DNA of 14,029 nt, taken from the NCBI GenBank assembly GCA_030745955.1, contig JASLNQ010000029.1:1-14029 (forward strand). Reading direction: 5' to 3'. This document shows positions 7,035 through 14,029 of the stretch, in pieces. The notes beneath the pieces are model-generated. The model had not been told where the DNA came from, did no database searches, and saw only the letters and a program-made list of their open reading frames with translations. The position numbers and the translations under genes were made by a program. This DNA is from Dehalococcoidia bacterium. GTDB taxonomy: Bacteria > Chloroflexota > Dehalococcoidia > UBA1151 > UBA1328. Positions within the stretch are counted from its first letter, which is position 1. Every line of letters begins with the position of its first letter.

Positions 7035-7132
7035 CTAGTTTCCTGGTTACTGTTTATTGCCTGGTTAAAGCTGGTGGAGTCGAAGAGACGGACTGCAAAT
7101 TGGCAAGGCGCAGCGTCCGTCGGACGACGTGG

Positions 7133-7516
7133 TTAGACTCGACGCTTCTTTGGCGGTCGGCAGCCGTTGTGCGGGACCGGTGTGACATCGCGTATCGACA
7201 CCACGCGAATTCCTGCAGCCTGGATTGCCCGGATCGCGGCTTCGCGACCGGAGCCGGGGCCTTTGACCATTACGTTCACGGTTTTCAGTCCGTGTTCGAT
7301 GGCCGCCCGGGCAGCCGTTTCGCCAGCGCGTTGTGCTGCAAATGCTGTGGACTTTCTTGAGCCGCGGAAGCCCATTGCACCTGCACTACTTTGTGAAATG
7401 ACGTTGCCCTGCGGGTCGGTCAACGTGATAAGCGTGTTGTTAAATGTTGCGCTGATGTAAGCCTTGCCCTGTGGGACAAACTTCTTCTCGCGTCTTCGTG
7501 TTCGCTGCCTTGGCAT
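7133..7516 (-). CDS. rpsK: 30S ribosomal protein S11
   Basis: S11 of the small-subunit platform, 127 residues from the chosen start, the usual size. Diagnostic segments are [55 protein letters not shown] and the C-terminal end [13 protein letters not shown]. The frame remains open back to 7663, but the extra 49 residues have no family match and overlap the rpsM end. I therefore take ATG 7516 ([12 protein letters not shown]). A weak purine-rich AAGAAAG precedes it. It is separated from rpsM by 82 bases that contain a short GCTGG/CCAGC hairpin (7577-7589) without a T-run. Confidence 0.96.
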   Translation of the reverse strand: MPRQRTRRREKKFVPQGKAYISATFNNTLITLTDPQGNVISQSSAGAMGFRGSRKSTAFAAQRAGETAARAAIEHGLKTVNVMVKGPGSGREAAIRAIQAAGIRVVSIRDVTPVPHNGCRPPKKRRV

Positions 7517-7598
7517 ATTTCTTTCTTGTGTTTCTTTCGTAAAGGGGCGGCTTACACCGCAATGCGTGTTGGTCCAGCTGGAATCCAGCCCTGTTGCC

Positions 7599-7982
7599 TT
7601 AGTGGCCAGCCACTCGCTTCCGGCCAGCGACAGTCTGTCGGCGACCGCGCTTTGTTCGGGCATTGGTCTTCGTTCGTTGCCCCCGGACGGGCAGGCCGCG
7701 GCGGTGGCGTATACCCCGGAAGGTTTGAATATCGGTGAGCCGGCGGATGTTCAGCTGGGTTTCGCGTCGAAGGTCACCCTCAATCAGCAGGCCAACCCTG
7801 TCGACGGCGCTCCGGACTCTTGCCAGGTCTTCGTCAGACAGGTCTCGAACGCGGGTCGTGTCGCCCATGCCAACGTCGTCCACGATCCTTTTGGATGTGG
7901 TGCGCCCGATGCCATATATAGACGTCAGTGCGATTTCGAGTCTCTGGTTGTCCGGAATATTTACACCGGCGATGATCGCCAT
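7599..7982 (-). CDS. rpsM: 30S ribosomal protein S13
   Basis: S13 of the small-subunit head, which contacts 5S/L5 intersubunit bridges and P-site tRNA. It has 127 residues, as expected. [33 protein letters not shown] (helix-two-turn-helix region), [20 protein letters not shown] and the basic tail [12 protein letters not shown]...TVAGRKR are diagnostic. AGGAGA (7993-7998) lies 10 bases upstream of ATG 7982. It follows rpmJ by 25 bases, the standard infA-rpmJ-rpsM-rpsK order. Confidence 0.97.
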   Translation of the reverse strand: MAIIAGVNIPDNQRLEIALTSIYGIGRTTSKRIVDDVGMGDTTRVRDLSDEDLARVRSAVDRVGLLIEGDLRRETQLNIRRLTDIQTFRGIRHRRGLPVRGQRTKTNARTKRGRRQTVAGRKRVAGH

Positions 7983-8007
7983 AAGGCCGATTTCTCCTGT
8001 TGCCCGG

Positions 8008-8124
8008 CTATCCCTGTCGCGCCTTGAGGCGGGGGGTCTGCTTGTTGATTACGTATACGCGCCCCTTGCGGCGAACAATCTTGCTGCCGGGGTGCTTTGC
8101 CTTGACCGATGCCTTGACTTTCAT
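8008..8124 (-). CDS. rpmJ: 50S ribosomal protein L36, cysteine-free form
   Basis: A 38-residue protein starting [20 protein letters not shown] and ending [16 protein letters not shown], which matches L36 along its length. Position in the canonical infA-rpmJ-rpsM order supports the call. Standard L36 holds a zinc ion with three Cys and one His (CxxC, then C and H). Here those positions read His11, Ser14, Asn27 and Arg or Leu, with no cysteine at all. It is therefore a zinc-independent 'C-minus' L36, as known for alternative RpmJ paralogues in other bacteria. GGAAG lies 8 bases before ATG 8124. L36 binds 23S rRNA late in 50S assembly. Confidence 0.93.
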   Translation of the reverse strand: MKVKASVKAKHPGSKIVRRKGRVYVINKQTPRLKARQG

Positions 8125-8190
8125 GATTTTTCTTCCGTGTGTTGCGACGCTTTGCCTGGGCGCACTGGTGCGGTATTGCTCTCGGGGTTG

Positions 8191-8409
8191 TTACTTGAAC
8201 CGGTATGTGATCCGGCCCCGTGTCAGGTCGTAGGCCGAGAGTTCGACGAGCACCTTGTCACCGGGGAGGATGCGAATGAAGTTTTTGCGGATTTTTCCTG
8301 ATGCGTGAGCGAGGACTTCGTGTCCGTTGGGAAGTTCGATCTTGAAGAAGGCGTTAGGCAACGCCTCGTTAACCAGACCCTCAACCTCGATTGCTTCCTT
8401 TTTTGCCAA
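8191..8409 (-). CDS. infA: Translation initiation factor IF-1
   Basis: IF1, an S1-like OB-fold protein that occupies the 30S A site during initiation. From the chosen start it is 72 residues, the family's normal length. It begins (TTG)[19 protein letters not shown] and continues [40 protein letters not shown]. The start is uncertain. TTG 8409 matches family homology and has AGGGA 11 bases upstream. A GTG at 8445 overlaps the map stop as GTGA and would add 12 residues ([12 protein letters not shown]) without family support. Lying directly after map, it is probably translationally coupled to it. rpmJ follows after 66 bases. Confidence 0.92.
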   Translation of the reverse strand: MAKKEAIEVEGLVNEALPNAFFKIELPNGHEVLAHASGKIRKNFIRILPGDKVLVELSAYDLTRGRITYRFK

Positions 8410-8441
8410 TAAATTTACGATCCCTGGAGTCCCTCCAGCTG

Positions 8442-9239
8442 TCACTCAGCTGTCAGGACCTTTGGTCCGTCCTCCGTAATCGCTACGGTGTGCTCGAAGT
8501 GGCACGAAAGCGCGCCATCTTCTGTGACAACGGTCCATCCGTCGTCGAGCATCCGTGTTCTCCATTTACCGACGTTCACCATGGGCTCTATCGCCAGAAC
8601 GAGCCCAGGCCGCAGTTCCAAACCCTGGCCAGCAGGGCCGAAGTTCGGGACCTGGGGTGGCTCGTGCAGGTTTTTGCCTATTCCGTGGCCTACGTACTCT
8701 CTGACCATCTCATAGGATTTCGGAAGCACGTGGCTTTCGACGGCGTTTGATATGTCGCCAACCCTGTTACCGGGCCGGGCTGCTTCGATCCCCTTTTCAA
8801 GCGATTCACGGGTGGTGTCGACCAGGTCGTCCTTCAAAGCTGTTGAAGGTCCGGCGACCTGTGTAACTGCGTAGTCGCTGTTGTACCCGTCTACTATTAC
8901 GCCACAATCCAGAGTAACTAAATCGCCAGCCTGGACGACCCGATCACCCGGAATTCCGTGAACGATCTCTTCATTTATCGAAATACACGCTGTTGCCGGG
9001 AAGCCGTACAGCCCCAGGAATCCTGGTTTTGCGCCTTCCGACTCGATGGCCCGACGAGTGATATCGTCGAGTTCACGGGTGGTGATTCCCTGCTCCAACG
9101 CACCGAACGCTTTTCGTACGGCAAACGCGACAATCCGCCCGGCCTCGCGCATAACTTCCAACTCCGCTGCCGTTTTTAACGTGGCAGCCGGAGCGGGTTT
9201 ACCGCTGGTTGCGAGCCTGGGCGTCGATTTACCGTTCAA
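8442..9239 (-). CDS. map: Methionine aminopeptidase, type I
   Basis: Removes the N-terminal methionine from nascent proteins. All five metal ligands of the pita-bread fold are visible: Asp111 (TLDCGVI), Asp122 (NSDYAVT), His185 ([16 protein letters not shown]), Glu218 (AIEPM) and Glu249 (FEHT). His94 in NEEIVHGIP is the substrate-binding histidine. The protein has 265 residues, with about 20 extra at the N-terminus ([20 protein letters not shown]) before the usual start [13 protein letters not shown]. The TTG start at 9239 is supported by AGGAG at 9250-9254, 10 bases upstream. An ATG at residue 30 would cut into the conserved helix. It lies 36 bases after adk, and its stop overlaps a potential infA GTG. 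Confidence 0.96.
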   Translation of the reverse strand: MNGKSTPRLATSGKPAPAATLKTAAELEVMREAGRIVAFAVRKAFGALEQGITTRELDDITRRAIESEGAKPGFLGLYGFPATACISINEEIVHGIPGDRVVQAGDLVTLDCGVIVDGYNSDYAVTQVAGPSTALKDDLVDTTRESLEKGIEAARPGNRVGDISNAVESHVLPKSYEMVREYVGHGIGKNLHEPPQVPNFGPAGQGLELRPGLVLAIEPMVNVGKWRTRMLDDGWTVVTEDGALSCHFEHTVAITEDGPKVLTAE

Positions 9240-9249
9240 TGAACGTTCA

Positions 9250-9254
9250 CTCCT
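9250..9254 (-). promoter_or_regulatory. Shine-Dalgarno sequence deciding the TTG start of map
   Basis: AGGAG on the minus strand, 10 bases upstream of TTG 9239. It supports initiation at the TTG and thus the Pro/Ala-rich N-terminal extension of the aminopeptidase. Confidence 0.65.
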
Positions 9255-9275
9255 AAGTATATCCCAAACTAGAAA

Positions 9276-9926
9276 TCAGTTCGATGGGGTTCCCAGATCG
9301 ATTACAGGGTAAAGCTTCTCAAACACCTCGTCCGGTGTCCCCGAAACCGCAATATCGACCACATTGCTGCGTTCCTGGTAGTAGTCCAGGACGGGAGCGG
9401 TCAGTTCGTGGTAGACCTTCATCCGGTTCTTGACCGCCTCCGGTTTATCGTCGTCGCGAACGTAAACCTCACCGCCGCACCTGTCGCAAATCCCCGTTTT
9501 CGATGGTGGATTCGATTCCAGGTTGTACGGTGTCTGGCAGTCGCGGCAAATGGCCCTGAGGGCGAGCCGTCGCACGAGTTCGTCGATGTCGACTGACATG
9601 TGCACAACCTGGTCGACATGTGAATCGGATTGTTCGAGCGCTGCATCAAGTGTCGCTGCCTGGGCTACGTTGCGTGGAAAGCCATCGAGCAGCACACCGG
9701 TCGGATCGTCGATGTGTCGCATGATCATCTCAACGACGTGTGAGTCGGGAACGAGATCGCCTTTGTCCATGAATTTCTTTGCCAGCATTCCCAGTTCTGA
9801 GCCTGAAGCCGTTTCTGAGCGGAGCATGTCGCCAGTTGAAAGGTGTCTCATACCGGTCGCGTCGGCGAGCCTGCGTGCCTGTGTGCCTTTACCCGCACCG
9901 GGAGGACCCAGTAAAACGATGCGCAT
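9276..9926 (-). CDS. adk: Adenylate kinase (long, zinc-LID form)
   Basis: Catalyses ATP + AMP = 2 ADP in the cytoplasm. It has 216 residues, the long bacterial form. The P-loop GPPGAGKGT is at 7-15, STGDMLR at 30-36, and the AMP-binding DGFPR at 81-85. The LID domain (about 121-158) has Cys127, Cys130, Cys147 and Cys150 in ICRDC and GICDRCGGE, a four-cysteine zinc site. DDKPEAVKNRM then supplies the catalytic arginine region. In the LID lead-in the usual GRR reads LRA (LALRAIC), keeping one arginine. ATG 9926 lies 18 bases after the secY stop with only a weak ribosome binding site. secY-adk-map is the conserved order. Confidence 0.97.
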   Translation of the reverse strand: MRIVLLGPPGAGKGTQARRLADATGMRHLSTGDMLRSETASGSELGMLAKKFMDKGDLVPDSHVVEMIMRHIDDPTGVLLDGFPRNVAQAATLDAALEQSDSHVDQVVHMSVDIDELVRRLALRAICRDCQTPYNLESNPPSKTGICDRCGGEVYVRDDDKPEAVKNRMKVYHELTAPVLDYYQERSNVVDIAVSGTPDEVFEKLYPVIDLGTPSN

Positions 9927-9944
9927 ATACGTACAACCCGCTCG

Positions 9945-11300
9945 TTAGCGGACGAACCCTTCGTAGTTGCGCATCAGCAGTTGTGATTCGAGTTGTCGCA
10001 TGGTGTCGAGTGCGACACCCACCATGATGAGCAGGCTTGTGCTCTGGATGATGGTGGTGGCATTCGGCAGGTTTGTGACCAGTTGGGCCAGGAACGGCAT
10101 GATGGCGATGAACCCGAGGAACAACGCACCACCCCAGGTGATCCTCAGCACAACCCGCATCAGGTAGATCTTGGTGGGTGGTCCGGGGCGAATGCCGGGC
10201 ACGAAACCACCGTTTTTCTGGAGGTTTTCGGCCAGGTTCTGCTGGTTGTGGACAACGAGCGTGTAGAAGAACGTAAAGACCACCACGAGTAGGAAAACAG
10301 CGATCCAGTAGATCGTGCTGGTCGGGCCGAACGAGTTCTGGAAGAAGCTGGCGATTGTCGATACGAACCCGCCTGAGCCGTCGTTGAAGTAGCTGGCGAC
10401 CACCGAGGGCAGGATAAGGATCGAGAAAGCGAAGATGAGCGGGATCATTCCGGCCGCGTTAACCCGCAGCGGAATATGGGTGGCACCTGATTGTCTGTAC
10501 ATCTGGCCGCCCCGGAACACACTGCGTCCGTACTGGACCGGTATGCGCCGCTGGGCCTCTGCAAAGTAGACGATCAGGTAGATGATGGCGAGCGCGATGA
10601 ATATGAGCATGCCGACCTGGAACATTTGGTCGCGCAACAGCCACAACTGACCGACAACCTGGGGCAGAGTTGAAACGATACCTGCGAAGATGATTAGCGA
10701 TATGCCGTTGCCGATACCCTTTTCGGTTACGAGTTCACCCATCCACACCAGCAGCATCGTCCCGGCTGTCATGGCGGTGAGAATGGCCACCGTGTTCAGG
10801 GTGTTGGCACCGAACCCGATACCGCTGATGGCGGCGCCACCCTGCGAGGTGAACGCGCCGGCGAACAGGTTCAACTGGCCGTAACCCTGTAGAAAGGCGA
10901 GCGGGACGGTCAGGTAGTGCGTGTACCTGTTGATGGCCTGACGACCGCCTTCACCTTCCTGGGAGAGGTTCTTCAGCGAGGGAATGATGGGCGTGAGGAT
11001 TTGCAGAATGATGGACGCGGTGATGTACGGGTACACACCGAGCGCGGCGATCGACAGGTTCCGGAGCGCGCCGCCCGAGAACAGGTCGAGGAACCCCAGC
11101 AGCGGGTTGGCTTCGAATGCTGCGGCCAGTGCCTCGCGGTCGACTCCCGGGACCGGGACATGGGCGAAAAATCTGAAGATGACGAGAATCCCCAGTGTGA
11201 AGAGGATCCTGAACCGCAGGTCGGGAATGCGCCATGCATCTGCCGCGGCCCGAAACAGTGCCGGTATCGCAGATTCAGACGTTTGGTTGGCCTGGGTCAT
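9945..11300 (-). CDS. secY: Preprotein translocase subunit SecY
   Basis: The membrane pore of the Sec translocon, 451 residues with ten hydrophobic segments. Recognisable parts are the N-terminal RILFTLGILVIFRFFAHVPV (first membrane helix), the following loop and plug region (LLGFLDLFSGGALRNLSI), ITASIILQILTPIIPSL, EKGIGNGISLIIFAGI, and the cytosolic loop with the conserved YGRSVFRGGQMYRQSGATHI. The C-terminal LLMRNYEGFVR matches the usual ending. The ATG at 11300 is 2 bases after the rplO stop (TAA 11303-11305), without a strong Shine-Dalgarno sequence, so coupling to rplO translation is likely. Confidence 0.98.
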   Translation of the reverse strand: MTQANQTSESAIPALFRAAADAWRIPDLRFRILFTLGILVIFRFFAHVPVPGVDREALAAAFEANPLLGFLDLFSGGALRNLSIAALGVYPYITASIILQILTPIIPSLKNLSQEGEGGRQAINRYTHYLTVPLAFLQGYGQLNLFAGAFTSQGGAAISGIGFGANTLNTVAILTAMTAGTMLLVWMGELVTEKGIGNGISLIIFAGIVSTLPQVVGQLWLLRDQMFQVGMLIFIALAIIYLIVYFAEAQRRIPVQYGRSVFRGGQMYRQSGATHIPLRVNAAGMIPLIFAFSILILPSVVASYFNDGSGGFVSTIASFFQNSFGPTSTIYWIAVFLLVVVFTFFYTLVVHNQQNLAENLQKNGGFVPGIRPGPPTKIYLMRVVLRITWGGALFLGFIAIMPFLAQLVTNLPNATTIIQSTSLLIMVGVALDTMRQLESQLLMRNYEGFVR

Positions 11301-11302
11301 GT

Positions 11303-11809
11303 TTACTCAACCGCTTCGGCTTCGGGGGTTTCCTTTGCTGCGTCGGCAGCCGCGTCGGCTCCTGGAGCATCAATTACTGTTACGGTCCCGCCGGCTGCTT
11401 CGATCTTTGCCTTTGCGGATTTGCTGAAGGCGTGTGCCGTGACGTTCAGTTTCTTGGTCAGTTCGCCATCGCCAAGAATCTTAATCCTGACGTCCCTTTT
11501 GCGAACTATCCGTGCTTCCACGAGCGATTCCGGTGTCACTTTCGATCCGGAACGCAGGCCTGCAAGCGCCGACAGGTTCACGGGCGTGGCCTCGATGCGG
11601 AAGATGTTGGTGAACCCGCGCATGTGGGGCAGTCGCTTGATGAGCGGGAGCTGTCCGCCTTCAAACAGGAACGGGACGCTACCGTGCTGCTTCTGGCCCT
11701 TTGAGCCGCGGCCGGAGTAGGTACCGGTGCCTGAGCCGTCGCCACGACCGATGCGCTTGCGGGGTCGGCGGGAGTTTTTCGATGGTTTGATCTGGTGGAG
11801 TCCGGGCAT
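11303..11809 (-). CDS. rplO: 50S ribosomal protein L15
   Basis: L15, a late 50S assembly protein, 168 residues, somewhat longer than the typical 145-150. The N-terminal Gly/Arg-rich rRNA-binding arm KRIGRGDGSGTGTYSGRGSK is followed by FEGGQLPLIKRLPHMRGFTN and a C-terminal domain with VTAHAFSKSAKAKIEAAGGT. The last 20 residues or so are an Ala/Glu/Asp-rich tail (ADAAADAAKETPEAEAVE) beyond the normal family end. ATG 11809 has only a weak purine stretch upstream, and an AGGAAG lies too far (about 20 bases) to be certain. It lies between rpmD (65 bases upstream) and secY (2 bases downstream). Confidence 0.96.
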   Translation of the reverse strand: MPGLHQIKPSKNSRRPRKRIGRGDGSGTGTYSGRGSKGQKQHGSVPFLFEGGQLPLIKRLPHMRGFTNIFRIEATPVNLSALAGLRSGSKVTPESLVEARIVRKRDVRIKILGDGELTKKLNVTAHAFSKSAKAKIEAAGGTVTVIDAPGADAAADAAKETPEAEAVE

Positions 11810-11874
11810 TTCTTTGTTCTTGTTTAGCTTCCTGGCGGCGTGAGGTGTTTACGGGGACGGGCACGCCTAACTGG

Positions 11875-12057
11875 TTATTTCGATTCCTCGACTGATACGA
11901 GGTGGATGACTCGCTTGATCATGCCACGGGTCGCCGGGGAATCTTCCTGGACGACTTCGTGGCGAATTCTTCGGAGCCCGAGGGCCTTCAGCGTTGCCCT
12001 CTGGGCAGGCTTGGTGCCGATGGCACTCCGGGTTTGTGTAATGCGTAGCTTGGCCAT
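11875..12057 (-). CDS. rpmD: 50S ribosomal protein L30
   Basis: Short L30 of 60 residues, the normal bacterial size. [20 protein letters not shown] and [20 protein letters not shown], then [15 protein letters not shown], follow the family pattern throughout. It lies between rpsE and rplO, its standard spc-operon position, starting 16 bases after the rpsE stop. Confidence 0.95.
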   Translation of the reverse strand: MAKLRITQTRSAIGTKPAQRATLKALGLRRIRHEVVQEDSPATRGMIKRVIHLVSVEESK

Positions 12058-12073
12058 GTGATTCCCGACTTAT

Positions 12074-12865
12074 CTACGAACCGGGTTCGTCGCTGGACTT
12101 GGTGATGCCTTTGCGCCGCTCAATAGTTGCGACGGGATCGCGGAGTTGGTCGAGGGCGGCGAGTGTTGCCTTGACGATATTGATCACGTTTGGCGAACCG
12201 AAGGTCTTCGACAGTACGTCCTTCACACCGGCGGCTTCCATTACGGCGCGGACACCACCTCCTGCAATGACACCGGTGCCGGGTGCGGCAGGTTTCAGAA
12301 GTACCTTCGCCCCCGAGAACTTGGATGTGATTTCATGCGGGATGGTCGGCCCGTTTAGTGCAACGTGCTTCATTTCTTTCTTGGCGTATGTCGTTCCTTT
12401 GCGAACGGCGTCGGGAACCGCACCAGCCTTGCCGAGGGCAGCTCCGACGTTGCCGTTGCCGTCTCCGACCACGACCATCGCGTTGAAAGTAAGGTTTCGG
12501 CCGCCCTTGACGACCTTTGAGACCCGCCGGATCTTTACCACGCGTTCAACGAGGCCCGAGTCTTCTTCTTCGCGCCGCGGGCGACGTCCTCGACGGTCGC
12601 CACCGGGACCGCGACCACCGCCACCGCCCGGGCCACCTCGGCCGCCGGGACCTCCAGGGCCACGACCGCGACCACCGCCACCCGGACCACGCCCGCCACC
12701 GCCTGGGCCACCCGGACCGCGACCACCGCCGCCTGGGCCGCCAGGACCTCGGCCACCGCCGCCTGGGCCGCCAGGACCTCGGCCACCGCGGCCACCCGGG
12801 CCATCGCCACCGGGGGTGCTGTTCCCGCCGGAGCCTTCTCGTGATTCGTTAGGAGTCGTGACCAT
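12074..12865 (-). CDS. rpsE: 30S ribosomal protein S5 with Gly/Arg/Pro-rich N-terminal extension
   Basis: Residues from about 104 onward are a normal S5, which supports decoding accuracy and lines the mRNA entry channel. The N-terminal double-stranded-RNA-binding-like domain has [40 protein letters not shown] and [14 protein letters not shown]. The C-terminal domain has [20 protein letters not shown] and [20 protein letters not shown]. The first 100 residues or so are not part of usual S5. They are a low-complexity stretch of [14 protein letters not shown] units (about 22-90) followed by a basic/acidic hinge [15 protein letters not shown] (90-104). Total length is 263 against a typical 165-200. 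ATG 12865 abuts the rplR stop (TAAATG), so the extension is encoded directly behind rplR. In-frame starts nearer the core are lacking: the first internal ATG is within the S5 domain (residue 130). The extension is therefore probably real. Confidence 0.95.
   Translation of the reverse strand: MVTTPNESREGSGGNSTPGGDGPGGRGGRGPGGPGGGGRGPGGPGGGGRGPGGPGGGGRGPGGGGRGRGPGGPGGRGGPGGGGGRGPGGDRRGRRPRREEEDSGLVERVVKIRRVSKVVKGGRNLTFNAMVVVGDGNGNVGAALGKAGAVPDAVRKGTTYAKKEMKHVALNGPTIPHEITSKFSGAKVLLKPAAPGTGVIAGGGVRAVMEAAGVKDVLSKTFGSPNVINIVKATLAALDQLRDPVATIERRKGITKSSDEPGS
12723..12789. repeat. 30-bp tandem repeat in the rpsE 5' region
   Basis: Bases 12723-12752 are repeated exactly at 12753-12782, and the 30-base periodicity holds to 12789. 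The unit encodes a ten-residue [10 protein letters not shown] block on the minus strand. Degenerate further units extend leftward to about 12600. Copy number could vary between strains without breaking frame. Confidence 0.9.
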
Positions 12866-13219
12866 TTAGAAGCTAAGTCCTTCTGTGCGGGCTGCGTCGG
12901 CCAATGCCTTCACCCGACCGTGATATTTGTACCCGCCGCGATCGAAAACAACCTTTGTGATTCCTGCTGCGAGCGCCTGTTTGGCTACCGCTTCACCGAC
13001 GGTCTTTGCAGTCCCGGTTTTTGTGTCGTTCGATTTGACTTCGAGTGATGTAGCCGCCGCCAGGGTGTGACCGCGGTCATCGTCGATAACCTGGGCATAG
13101 ATGTGGCTGTTGCTCCGAAATACGGCGAGCCGCGGCCGATCGGCTACGCCGCGCACGTTCTTGCGCACGCGCCTGTGCCTGATCCACCGTTTCCTTGTGT
13201 CGAATTTGTTGCTGCCCAT
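12866..13219 (-). CDS. rplR: 50S ribosomal protein L18
   Basis: L18, which with L5 links 5S rRNA to the large subunit. It has 117 residues, as usual. The N-terminal basic segment [16 protein letters not shown] is followed by [40 protein letters not shown] and [19 protein letters not shown]. The start at ATG 13219 is 3 bases after the rplF stop. The stop TAA 12868-12866 is contiguous with the rpsE ATG, so the three genes are very tightly packed. Confidence 0.97.
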   Translation of the reverse strand: MGSNKFDTRKRWIRHRRVRKNVRGVADRPRLAVFRSNSHIYAQVIDDDRGHTLAAATSLEVKSNDTKTGTAKTVGEAVAKQALAAGITKVVFDRGGYKYHGRVKALADAARTEGLSF

Positions 13220-13222
13220 TGT

Positions 13223-13771
13223 TTACATTCCAACTCCGACGGCGGTCTTACCGGCCTTGCGGCGGATGACTTCGTCGGAATATTTAATACCCTTGCCCGT
13301 GTAGGGGTTTGGCTTACGGATTTTACGTATTCGAGCCGTCTGATCGCCGACATCTTCTTTGCTCGGACCACTCACGACGATGAACGTCTGGCCGTCGGCA
13401 AGGAGGGTGTTGTCGCCAAGTGGCTCGACAACGACGACATGCGAAAGGCCGACACTGATTTCGAGTGCCTTGCCCTTTTGCTGAACCCGGTATCCGGTGC
13501 CGATCAGTTCGAGTCGCTTCGAGAAACCGTCGGAGCAGCCGATGACCATGTTGTTCACAAGGCTGCGAGTCAGACCGTGGAGCGCCCGCTGGTCGGGTTC
13601 GTCATTAGGACGGCCGACCGTGATCACACCGTCGGCCAGTTCGATTGTCATGGTCGCTGGCAGGGTGCGCGAGAGTTCGCCGTTCTTGCCTTTGACCGAG
13701 ACGGTGTTGCCATCGATCTTCACATCGACGCCGGATGGCACGGTTATTGGGGCTTGACCTATTCGAGACAC
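13223..13771 (-). CDS. rplF: 50S ribosomal protein L6
   Basis: L6, located near the sarcin-ricin loop of 23S rRNA, 182 residues, a normal length. (GTG)SRIGQAPITVPSGVDVKID opens the first of two similar domains. NPYTGKGIKYSDEVIRRKAG is the diagnostic C-terminal rRNA-binding segment. The start is GTG at 13771 with a purine-rich GAGAAG upstream. It is 54 bases from the rpsH stop and 3 bases ahead of rplR. Confidence 0.97.
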   Translation of the reverse strand: MSRIGQAPITVPSGVDVKIDGNTVSVKGKNGELSRTLPATMTIELADGVITVGRPNDEPDQRALHGLTRSLVNNMVIGCSDGFSKRLELIGTGYRVQQKGKALEISVGLSHVVVVEPLGDNTLLADGQTFIVVSGPSKEDVGDQTARIRKIRKPNPYTGKGIKYSDEVIRRKAGKTAVGVGM

Positions 13772-13825
13772 TTTTGATCTTCTCTCGTAAATACGTTTTC
13801 TGACTTCAATCCTGTTTTCTGTTAC

Positions 13826-14029
13826 TTACCAGACGTAGAAAAGCAGTTCGCCGCCTACGCCCTGCCGCCGTGCCTGTTGGCCGGTCATCACGCCCTTCGA
13901 GGTTGACATGAATGCAACACCAAGACCACCGAAGTAGCGCGGCACTTCGTTCTTGCCAACGTAGACCCTGAGGCCGGGTTTGCTGACACGCTTGAGGCCC
14001 TGGATAACCGGGGTTTTGTCTTCGTAATA
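13826..14029 (-). CDS. rpsH: 30S ribosomal protein S8, C-terminal part (cut by window edge)
   Basis: The frame enters from the right edge and ends at TAA 13828-13826, giving 67 residues of S8. [40 protein letters not shown] and the end [11 protein letters not shown] are diagnostic of the C-terminal half, which binds 16S rRNA helix 21. The N-terminal half lies beyond base 14029. rpsH before rplF is the standard spc-operon order. Confidence 0.97.
   Translation of the reverse strand, partial: YYEDKTPVIQGLKRVSKPGLRVYVGKNEVPRYFGGLGVAFMSTSKGVMTGQQARRQGVGGELLFYVW

Noticed and set aside
7035..7132. Internal promoter or S4 autoregulatory structure between rpsK and rpsD
   Set aside because: Only a short CGTCC-type inverted repeat and no convincing -35/-10 pair or known S4 leader fold could be seen.
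7517..7663. N-terminal extension of S11 to 7663
   Set aside because: The extra 49 residues overlap rpsM, have no S11 homology, and the family start MPRQRTRRR fits ATG 7516.
12590..12800. CRISPR-like array suggested by regular 30-base repeats
   Set aside because: The repeats are contiguous without spacers and in frame within rpsE, so this is a coding tandem repeat.
12099..12869. Plus-strand 256-residue open frame with long polyproline stretch
   Set aside because: Antisense of rpsE. The proline runs mirror the glycine codons of the S5 extension.

Overview
The window is housekeeping DNA from a bacterium with fairly GC-rich sequence. The minus strand (about 2757-14029) carries the distal part of the spc/alpha ribosomal-protein superoperon. 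In transcription order, from right to left, the genes are rpsH (3' part only), rplF, rplR, rpsE, rpmD, rplO, secY, adk, map, infA, rpmJ, rpsM, rpsK, rpsD, rpoA, rplQ, truA, rplM and rpsI. A clear intrinsic terminator follows rpsI. The order with rpsD between rpsK and rpoA, then rplQ-truA-rplM-rpsI, is typical of several Gram-positive-like or Chloroflexota-type lineages. My best guess is Chloroflexota (Dehalococcoidia/SAR202-like), but this is inference from gene order and protein style, not a database result.

The plus strand at the left end carries a short convergent operon. It holds the C-terminal part of histidyl-tRNA synthetase (about 107-547), prfA (release factor 1) and prmC (which methylates the GGQ glutamine of release factors). 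At the extreme left (1-126, minus strand) is the C-terminal end of an amidase-signature protein. The amidase and HisRS are both cut within the same roughly 20 bp, and both lack their 5' portions. This fits a deletion between two divergent genes, or an assembly chimera.

The two operons converge on 2618-2816. That stretch holds the rpsI terminator (2757-2790) and a separate long imperfect palindrome (2675-2726) that looks like an intergenic hairpin element.

Functionally, nearly everything serves translation or its coupling to transcription and secretion: ribosomal proteins of both subunits, IF1, RF1 and its methylase, N-terminal Met removal, pseudouridylation of tRNA, RNA polymerase alpha, the SecY channel and adenylate kinase.

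I see no new multi-gene system. The unusual content lies in low-complexity appendages on otherwise standard proteins: an RG/GGP-rich N-terminus on S5, a histone-H1-like Lys/Ala/Pro tail on L13 and an acidic tail on RpoA. Other oddities are a cysteine-free L36, many non-ATG starts, the hisS/amidase junction and the intergenic palindrome. No tRNA, rRNA, CRISPR array, insertion sequence or origin was recognised, and no stretch longer than 300 bases lacks a gene.
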